Shown here one piece after another: positions 1 through 5,653 of a stretch of 7,723 nt of DNA. The first letter of the stretch is position 1. Each line of letters begins with the position of its first letter. Position numbers and translations under genes: made by a program. The notes beneath the pieces were generated by a model. That model worked only from the letters and a program-made list of their open reading frames with translations, made no database searches and was not told the origin of the DNA. Source of the DNA: Snowella sp031396835 (GTDB lineage Bacteria; Cyanobacteriota; Cyanobacteriia; Cyanobacteriales; Microcystaceae); NCBI GenBank assembly GCA_031396835.1, contig JANNLO010000300.1:1-7723 (forward strand), given 5' to 3'.

Positions 1-1275
1 ATCCAGCGTGGCATTGGTCGCAATACTATGAGCAGTGGCATTGAAGGTGCATGGACGACTCACCCCACCCAGTGGGACAATGGCTATTTCCAAATGTTAC
101 TTAATTACGATTGGGAACTGAAGAAAAGTCCAGCAGGTGCGTGGCAGTGGGAACCCATCAACATCAAAGAAGAAGACAAACCCGTTGATGTGGAAGATCC
201 GTCGATTCGCCTCAATCCGATCATGACCGATGCTGATATGGCTATGAAGATGGATTCTAAATATCGGAAAATTTCCGAGCGGTTCTACCATGACCCAGAA
301 TACTTTACTGATGTCTTTGCGCGGGCTTGGTTCAAACTGACACACCGAGATTTGGGACCAAAGACTCGTTATATCGGCCCAGACGTGCCGCAAGAAGATT
401 TGATCTGGCAAGATCCGATTCCTGCTGGAAACACCAATTATGATGTTCAAACCGTGAGGAGTAAAATAGCAGCCAGTGGTCTAAGCATCAGCGAAATGGT
501 GAGTACCGCTTGGGACAGTGCCAGAACCTTCCGTAGTTCGGACAATCGTGGGGGTGCTAATGGAGCGCGTATTCGCTTGTCTTCTCAGAAGAATTGGGAA
601 GGTAACGAACCTGCGCGTCTAGCTAACGTGTTGGCTGTGCTTGAAGGCATTGCGGCTGATAATGGTGCGAGTGTGGCAGATGTCATTGTACTGGCGGGGA
701 ATGTCGGCATTGAGCAGGCTGCGAAACTCGCTGGCGTTGACATTACCGTTCCTTTTTTACCTGGTCGTGGGGATGCAACGGACGAGATGACAGATGCCGA
801 TTCGTTCGCGGTACTAGAACCGATCCATGACGGCTATCGTAACTGGCTCAAGCAGGACTATGCCGTTAGTGCGGAAGAACTGATGCTTGATCGCACGCAA
901 CTGATGGGGTTGACTGCCCATGAAATGACGGTGTTGGTTGGCGGTATGCGTGTGCTTGGCACTAATCATGGTGGAACTAAACATGGCGTACTCACGGATC
1001 GGAAAGGCGCACTCACCAACGACTTCTTCGTGAACTTGACGGATATGAATTATACCTGGAGACCAGCCAGTAATAATCTGTATGAAATCCGCGATCGCCG
1101 CACGGGACAGGTCAAGTGGACAGCAACACGGGTGGATCTCGTCTTCGGCTCCAACTCTATCCTTCGAGCCTATGCGGAAGTCTATGCGCAGGATGACAAT
1201 AAGCAAAAGTTTGTGCAGGACTTCGTAGCAGCATGGACGAAGGTTATGAACGCTGATCGCTTCGACCTAGTCTGA
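1..1275 (+). CDS. katG: Catalase-peroxidase KatG, C-terminal part (5' end outside window)
   Basis: Bifunctional haem enzyme that removes hydrogen peroxide (catalase) and oxidises organic donors (peroxidase); cytoplasmic oxidative-stress defence. The frame is open from base 1 and 424 codons are visible, somewhat over half of the usual 720-750. The distal haem residues and the proximal-histidine motif (GGHTFGKTHG type) lie upstream, off the window. Visible landmarks, aligned by eye to the Mycobacterium tuberculosis enzyme: the SGIEGAW segment holds the equivalents of Ser315 (codon at 34-36) and proximal Trp321 (52-54); the Asp381 equivalent is at 235-237; the mobile Arg418 equivalent is in KLTHRD (346-348). 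From about codon 145 the second, non-haem domain follows, with RGGANGARIRL and VGGMRVLG segments. The natural C-terminus appears intact. The ATG at 28 is internal, not the start. G+C (about 40-55% in lines I counted) is well above that of the downstream genes, suggesting separate ancestry. Family assignment is very secure. Confidence 0.97.
   Translation: MQRGIGRNTMSSGIEGAWTTHPTQWDNGYFQMLLNYDWELKKSPAGAWQWEPINIKEEDKPVDVEDPSIRLNPIMTDADMAMKMDSKYRKISERFYHDPEYFTDVFARAWFKLTHRDLGPKTRYIGPDVPQEDLIWQDPIPAGNTNYDVQTVRSKIAASGLSISEMVSTAWDSARTFRSSDNRGGANGARIRLSSQKNWEGNEPARLANVLAVLEGIAADNGASVADVIVLAGNVGIEQAAKLAGVDITVPFLPGRGDATDEMTDADSFAVLEPIHDGYRNWLKQDYAVSAEELMLDRTQLMGLTAHEMTVLVGGMRVLGTNHGGTKHGVLTDRKGALTNDFFVNLTDMNYTWRPASNNLYEIRDRRTGQVKWTATRVDLVFGSNSILRAYAEVYAQDDNKQKFVQDFVAAWTKVMNADRFDLV
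1091..1098. repeat. HIP1 octamer in katG
   Basis: GCGATCGC, read as part of Arg-Asp-Arg. It shows that katG, despite its different composition, carries the cyanobacterial signature. Confidence 0.95.
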
Positions 1276-1313
1276 TTTTCTGTTGGGTGTGACCTTAATC
1301 TGATACCTTCTCA

Positions 1314-1384
1314 AATTAGCGAAATTTTTGCCTAGCATAGCTTTCGTCGAATCCACGCAAGAATTATGATCTGAATTAGCGAAA
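1314..1384. repeat. Direct repeat pair AATTAGCGAAA, 60-bp period
   Basis: The 11-mer AATTAGCGAAA occurs at 1314-1324 and again exactly 60 bp later at 1374-1384. CTGA lies upstream of both, at 1300-1303 and, directly adjoining, at 1371-1374. Spacing of 60 bp is close to a whole number of helical turns, so a paired protein-binding site is possible, but no known operator is matched. It could also be a remnant of a local duplication or chance in AT-rich DNA. Confidence 0.45.
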
Positions 1385-1399
1385 GTCAGAATGCTTACG

Positions 1400-1423
1400 A
1401 AGTGAAGGGTTATCAAGTGAAGG
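1400..1423. repeat. Tandem-like direct repeat AAGTGAAGG, 15-bp period
   Basis: AAGTGAAGG is present at 1400-1408 and 1415-1423, separated by GTTATC. It lies about 120-140 bp before the start codon of the downstream membrane gene. A direct-repeat regulator site is possible; no known regulator is recognised. Confidence 0.4.
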
Positions 1424-1538
1424 TTGCACCTCTTTATTTTTACCAATTATCGAAAAAATAATACTAATATCTGAAACTTTTTGCATTAGGATACCGAAAA
1501 ATCATCTACCTAAGAACTAAACCCAAAAAATTCCCTTT

Positions 1539-4316
1539 ATGTTGACACAAATTTCTGAAAAACAAATGCACTGGGTTCGCTGGATCTTAACAAGTGGATG
1601 GCTATTGCTGATCGCTTCTCTTTTGTATGATCCCTGGACATCGGCCCTCACCAAACCCGATCATCCTTGGAGTCCTTTGCGTCTTACTGATGTGTGCGTG
1701 AAAGTACAAAGTCAATGTTTAGTCCAAGAACCCTACGCCTTGGGCGCGACGATTTTTTGGGGAGCAGTAGTTCCATCAGGAATACTAATTTTATTAATAT
1801 TTGGTCATGAATTGTGGCGACGAATTTGCCCTTTATCTTTTCTTTCTCAGATTCCTCGTGCTTTGGGTTGGCAACGGCAATTTAAACGGGAAAATAAGCA
1901 AACGGGAAAAATACGCTACGAATTAGCTAAAGTTAAATCTGACTCTTGGCTCGGAAAAAATTATATCTATCTCCAATTTGGTTGGTTATTTGCTGGATTG
2001 TGTGGACGCATTTTATTTTTTAATGCCGATCGCCTAATGTTAGCTTTGTGGATTTTATTTGCGATCGCAGCAGCTATCTTTGTTGGTTATTTCTATGGCG
2101 GAAAATCTTGGTGTCAATACTTTTGTCCTATGGCTCCTGTGCAAACTATTTTTAGCCAACCGAGTGGATTATTGGGCAGTAAACCTCACTTGAGTGATGA
2201 AAAAATTAGCCAATCTATGTGCCGCACTGTTCTACCCGATAAAACTGAACAAAGTGCTTGTGTTGCTTGTCAAAGTCCTTGCTTTGATATTGATTCTGAA
2301 CGAGCTTATTGGGATGGCTTAAATAAACCTGAAAAATCTTTCATTCGCTATGGTTATGTTGGTTTAGTCATTGGCTATTTCTTTTATTACTATTTATATG
2401 CTGGCAATTGGGACTACTACTTTTCAGGAATGTGGAATCGTGATCCTAATCAACTTGCTTCCTTGATGAATCCTGGTCTTTATCTCTTTGGTCAAGCGAT
2501 TAATATTCCTAAGCTCTTTGCTGTGCCATTAGTGTTAGGAAGTTTTACCGCGATCGCGATCATTCTAGGTAGAGCTATTGAAACACAAGCTAAATCCTAT
2601 TTCCAAACTTATTTTAAAGTAAAGCCTGAAGTTGTTCGCCATCGTTTATTTGCAATTTGTACCTTTGGAATTTTTGACTTCTTCTTCCTGTTTGCAGGTC
2701 GTCCTCTCCTTCAACTTTTACCTTCTTGGGTACAATATTTATTTGATTTTATGCTTCTTTTTCTGAGTACCTTGTGGCTACAAAAAACCTGGAATCAAAG
2801 TCAAGAAATTTATTCCCGCGAAAGTTTAGCGATTCGTTTACGCAAACAATTGGAGAAATTACAACTTGATGTTTCTCAGTTTTTAGAAGGTCGTTCTCTT
2901 AAAGATCTCCAACCCAATGAAGTTTATGTATTAGCAAAAGTTTTGATTGGTTTTAACCGAGATAAACGACATCAAGTTTATAAAGGAGTTGTCAAAGAAT
3001 CATTAGAAGAAGGTTATATAAATAGTGCTAGTAGCTTAGAAGTATTAAAACAAATGAGGCAAGAGTTGGCGATAACTGACGATGAACACCGCGAAGTTTT
3101 AGAAGAGTTAGGGATTGAAGACCCTGAATTACTTAATCCCAATCGTCAATGGAGTTTAGAAAATCAAGTCCGTTTAAACGGTTATCAAAAATCTTTAGAA
3201 CGAATGCTGAGACTACAACAACAGCATGAATTACCCCCCCAAAATTCAAACAAAATGCGTTCTCTCAATCGAGATTATTCGATTACAGATCAAGAAGAAA
3301 CTGCAATTTTAGAAGGACTTTCTCTAAGTACAAGTAGTATGAACAAAGTAGAATTTCTACTGGCGCGATTAACAGAATTACGCGATCGCAGTTTTACCTT
3401 AGCTCAACCTAATCTTCAAGAACATCAAGCAGTAGTAAAAATATTACAAGATAATCTAAAGCGGAAACAAATATTAATTGTCAGAAACTTGTTAGCAATT
3501 CTAAAGACTCGGCAAAATGAACCTGATGTTCTAGCAATAGTCCAGTCTCTTAAACAACTTGCTCCTGCAATTGTGGTAGAACTTTTGGAAAATGAAACTT
3601 TACAAGATGAATGGAATCCAGAAATTGTTAATATTTTTAGTCAACAAAAAGTAAATTATATGGATTTGTCGAGGGAATATTCAACCCAAGAAATAGTAAG
3701 TCATTTAGAAATTCTTCTAGAAAATGATAATGCTTTGATTCAATCCGTGACACTTTATTTAATTGCTCAACTTGATTTCGACAAAGCCCAAGTGATTGCT
3801 TCTAATTTGACTTTAGAATCTAATTCTTCCCTGACTAAAGAAACTTTAAAAACACTTCTTTCTATCAACAATACACCTACTTTATCGATGTTTTCAAGAT
3901 TAGAAAAATTAGTTTATTTGTTTAATAGTGACTTCTTTTCTCAAATGCAAACGGGAACATTAATAGCTTTAGGAGATCGCGCTGAAATAAGAACTTATAG
4001 AAAAGATGAAGCGATCACAGAAGCGGGAGATACCTGTCGAGAGTTGTTACTTTTAATTGAAGGAGAAGCCAAAATTTACTATCATTTAACAGAAGAAATT
4101 CGGGTAGAAAGTCTTTATCCTGGACAAGTTTTGGATGAACTAGAAGTTTTAGGTCACAGTGATTTAAAAAATACCATTCTTGCCGACAGCGAAAAAACTC
4201 GTATTCTAGCGGTTTCAGTGGATGCTTTTGATGACTTGCTCGACTGTGATCCTGATTTTGCTCGTCGTGTTTTAGAACTCGAAAGTCGCCAAATTCAACG
4301 ACTAACACAGTCATAA
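1539..4316 (+). CDS. Membrane polyferredoxin-like protein with C-terminal cyclic-nucleotide-binding-like domain
   Basis: 925 residues; I do not recognise a named gene. Residues 1-418 look like the NapH/NosR/CcoG type of membrane iron-sulfur electron-transfer module. About eight hydrophobic segments lie near 12-30, 68-90, 143-161, 165-187, 271-288, 324-346, 367-388 and 396-415. Cysteine motifs are C97-P, C192-x3-C196-P, and C228 with C241-x2-C244-x3-C248. With the N-terminus inside, all three and the C-terminal region fall on the cytoplasmic side, which fits the Lys/Arg-rich loop at 93-140; C53 and C60 fall outside. Residues 419-795 are charged and helical, HEAT-like in places. Residues about 796-920 resemble a cNMP/CRP-type sensor domain, without a DNA-binding domain after it. 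ATG at 1539 is the first start after an in-frame TAA (1518-1520); no Shine-Dalgarno is seen. Inferred role: membrane electron transfer under control of a ligand or redox signal. The two end modules are fairly secure; the function is unknown. Confidence 0.8.
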   Translation: MLTQISEKQMHWVRWILTSGWLLLIASLLYDPWTSALTKPDHPWSPLRLTDVCVKVQSQCLVQEPYALGATIFWGAVVPSGILILLIFGHELWRRICPLSFLSQIPRALGWQRQFKRENKQTGKIRYELAKVKSDSWLGKNYIYLQFGWLFAGLCGRILFFNADRLMLALWILFAIAAAIFVGYFYGGKSWCQYFCPMAPVQTIFSQPSGLLGSKPHLSDEKISQSMCRTVLPDKTEQSACVACQSPCFDIDSERAYWDGLNKPEKSFIRYGYVGLVIGYFFYYYLYAGNWDYYFSGMWNRDPNQLASLMNPGLYLFGQAINIPKLFAVPLVLGSFTAIAIILGRAIETQAKSYFQTYFKVKPEVVRHRLFAICTFGIFDFFFLFAGRPLLQLLPSWVQYLFDFMLLFLSTLWLQKTWNQSQEIYSRESLAIRLRKQLEKLQLDVSQFLEGRSLKDLQPNEVYVLAKVLIGFNRDKRHQVYKGVVKESLEEGYINSASSLEVLKQMRQELAITDDEHREVLEELGIEDPELLNPNRQWSLENQVRLNGYQKSLERMLRLQQQHELPPQNSNKMRSLNRDYSITDQEETAILEGLSLSTSSMNKVEFLLARLTELRDRSFTLAQPNLQEHQAVVKILQDNLKRKQILIVRNLLAILKTRQNEPDVLAIVQSLKQLAPAIVVELLENETLQDEWNPEIVNIFSQQKVNYMDLSREYSTQEIVSHLEILLENDNALIQSVTLYLIAQLDFDKAQVIASNLTLESNSSLTKETLKTLLSINNTPTLSMFSRLEKLVYLFNSDFFSQMQTGTLIALGDRAEIRTYRKDEAITEAGDTCRELLLLIEGEAKIYYHLTEEIRVESLYPGQVLDELEVLGHSDLKNTILADSEKTRILAVSVDAFDDLLDCDPDFARRVLELESRQIQRLTQS
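2061..2068. repeat. HIP1 octamer in the membrane Fe-S gene, fourth membrane segment
   Basis: GCGATCGC, read as Ala-Ile-Ala within a hydrophobic helix. Confidence 0.95.
2550..2557. repeat. HIP1 octamer in the membrane Fe-S gene, sixth membrane segment
   Basis: GCGATCGC, read as Ala-Ile-Ala. The following GATC extends the palindromic run. Confidence 0.95.
3234..3240 (+). repeat. C7 homopolymer inside the membrane Fe-S gene
   Basis: Seven consecutive C, followed by four A, encoding Pro-Pro-Gln (residues 566-568) in an otherwise AT-rich gene. It sits between the helical repeats and upstream of the cNMP-like domain. Reading in either alternative frame after the tract reaches a stop within about 35 codons. 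Confidence 0.9.
3382..3389. repeat. HIP1 octamer in the membrane Fe-S gene, helical linker
   Basis: GCGATCGC preceded by C, read as Arg-Asp-Arg. Confidence 0.95.
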
Positions 4317-4327
4317 AGTGCCAATTT

Positions 4328-4353
4328 ATCAGTTTCAGTTATCAATGACTGAT
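4328..4353. promoter_or_regulatory. Inverted repeat ATCAGT...ACTGAT upstream of tyrS
   Basis: Perfect 6-bp arms at 4328-4333 and 4348-4353. A shorter nested pairing, TCAGT (4335-4339) with ACTGA (4348-4352) around an 8-base loop, is also possible. No T-run follows, so it is not a standard terminator for the upstream gene. It overlaps the expected -35 region of tyrS and could be an operator, but the arms are short. Confidence 0.3.
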
Positions 4354-4364
4354 CCCCTCAGCTT

Positions 4365-4370
4365 TATAAT
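4365..4370 (+). promoter_or_regulatory. Probable -10 box of the tyrS promoter
   Basis: Perfect TATAAT, 42 bp before the tyrS start codon, in the only gap between this gene and the one upstream. The -35 position (about 4341-4347) has no good TTGACA match. Transcription would begin near 4377, giving a leader of about 35 nt, too short for a T-box riboswitch. CTCAG (4357-4361) and CTGAG (4378-4382) flank the box as a small inverted repeat. Confidence 0.55.
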
Positions 4371-4411
4371 AGTAATCCTGAGTAACGCCCCATTTTATTT
4401 GCAAAAAAGTA

Positions 4412-5653
4412 ATGACTGTCGTAAACGATTCTTCACTTGCCTGGCTTGATCGCGGAACCCACGAAATTTTTCCTCACCAATCTGATTCTAAAAATTCGGA
4501 AGAAAATCTTGCCCAACTCATCGCCCAATGCAATCATCCTCTGCGCATCAAATTAGGAATTGACCCGACAGGAAGCGAAATTCATTTGGGACATAGCATT
4601 CCTTTTCGTAAATTACGGGCGTTTCAGGATGCTGGACACATTGCAGTCGTGATTATTGGAGATTTTACTGCTCAAATCGGTGATCCTACAGGAAAATCGG
4701 AAGTTCGCAAACAATTAACTGCCGAGCAGGTTCGCAGCAATGCCAGAAATTATTTAGAGCAATTGCGCCCAATTTTGGATTTTGATACGCCTGGACGACT
4801 AGAGATTTTTTACAACAGTGATTGGCTCAGTCAATTAAGCTTAGCAAAAATTCAGGAATTATTGGCAACCATGACCGTTGGCCAAATGTTGGCAAAAGAA
4901 GGCTTCTCAGAACGATTTGTCAAAGAAAACCCTATTTTTCTCCATGAATTTCTTTATCCCTTAATGCAGGGTTATGACTCAGTTATGGTGGATGCAGATG
5001 TGGAATTGGGCGGAACTGACCAAAAATTTAATATTGCTGTGGGTCGGGATTTACAACGCCATTTTAAGAAAAAGCCCCAATTTGGTTTATTATTGCCAAT
5101 TTTAATTGGAACAGATGGCACTCAAAAAATGTCTAAATCTTTAAATAATTACGTAGGCTTACGAGAAGATGGGTTATCTATGTATTCTAAGCTAGAAAAA
5201 ACGCCTGATGCCTTGATTAAGGACTATTTCGAGCTTTTAACCAATTTCGATTTGGCGCAACTGCCTGAAAATCCCAGAGAATCTCAAAAACTTTTAGCGT
5301 TAGAAATTGTTGCTCAGTTTTATGGAAAAGAAACGGCCCACGCTGCCCAAAAAACAGCCCAAGAATTGGTAATTCAAGGTAATGCAACTTCTAGTGAAAG
5401 TGTTCCCGAATTTTCTCTTGCCCAGATAATTTTTCCTGTTAAATTGTTTTATTTATTAGCTGCTAGTGGTCTGTGTGCTGGTAGTGGGGAAGGTCGTCGT
5501 CAAATTCAAGGTGGTTCAGTGCGTTTGGATGGCGATCGCCTAACAGAAGTTGATTTAATTTTTGAGAGTGCAGAAGCTCTAAATAATAAAGTGTTGCAGG
5601 TTGGTAAAAAGAAATTTGTTCGGTTAGTTATTGAATTGCAAGGCGAAAACTAA
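4412..5653 (+). CDS. tyrS: Tyrosyl-tRNA synthetase
   Basis: Class I aminoacyl-tRNA synthetase that activates tyrosine with ATP and charges tRNA-Tyr in the cytoplasm. At 413 residues it is full length. The HIGH-type signature is HLGH at 58-61 within the Rossmann catalytic domain; DPTGKSE follows at 91-97; the tyrosine/AMP-pocket motif GGTDQKFN is at 200-207; the KMSKS signature is exact at 239-243. Residues about 343-407 form the C-terminal S4 RNA-binding domain, with GSGEGRRQIQGGSVRLDGDR at its centre. ATG at 4412 is the first start after an in-frame TGA (4379-4381); there is no Shine-Dalgarno, only an A-rich stretch. It is probably transcribed alone from the TATAAT box upstream. Its last 23 coding bases and stop overlap the 3' end of the opposite-strand mannosidase gene. 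Identification is very secure. Confidence 0.98.
   Translation: MTVVNDSSLAWLDRGTHEIFPHQSDSKNSEENLAQLIAQCNHPLRIKLGIDPTGSEIHLGHSIPFRKLRAFQDAGHIAVVIIGDFTAQIGDPTGKSEVRKQLTAEQVRSNARNYLEQLRPILDFDTPGRLEIFYNSDWLSQLSLAKIQELLATMTVGQMLAKEGFSERFVKENPIFLHEFLYPLMQGYDSVMVDADVELGGTDQKFNIAVGRDLQRHFKKKPQFGLLLPILIGTDGTQKMSKSLNNYVGLREDGLSMYSKLEKTPDALIKDYFELLTNFDLAQLPENPRESQKLLALEIVAQFYGKETAHAAQKTAQELVIQGNATSSESVPEFSLAQIIFPVKLFYLLAASGLCAGSGEGRRQIQGGSVRLDGDRLTEVDLIFESAEALNNKVLQVGKKKFVRLVIELQGEN
5532..5539. repeat. HIP1 octamer in tyrS, S4 domain
   Basis: GCGATCGC in the full GGCGATCGCC form, read as Gly-Asp-Arg. Confidence 0.95.

Larger units (their letters stand above)
1276..1538. other. Intergenic gap between katG and the membrane Fe-S gene
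   Basis: AT-rich, 263 bp, with no convincing coding frame. I see no clear stem-loop plus T-run terminator for katG. It must hold the promoter of the downstream gene, but no good -35/-10 pair stands out; the best guess (TTTACC at 1439-1444 with TACTAA at 1462-1467) is too weak to call. Two pairs of short direct repeats are listed separately. Confidence 0.6.

Noticed and set aside
28..30. ATG as a start codon for katG
   Set aside because: The frame is open to base 1 and the preceding codons encode conserved KatG residues (GIGRNT), so this Met is internal.
97..1206. Two minus-strand open frames inside katG
   Set aside because: They lie opposite a well-conserved enzyme, have no recognisable domain, and have cysteine- and histidine-rich, shadow-like composition.
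4015..4314. Minus-strand open frame opposite the cNMP-like domain
   Set aside because: Fully antisense to a recognisable domain and without family features; read as a shadow.
4372..4385. NtcA-like site GTA-N8-TAA before tyrS
   Set aside because: The consensus GTA-N8-TAC is not met, it lies downstream of the -10 box, and a nitrogen regulator has no expected role here.
4317..4411. T-box riboswitch upstream of tyrS
   Set aside because: The gap is only 95 bp and the likely leader about 35 nt, far too short; T-boxes are also typical of Firmicutes rather than cyanobacteria.
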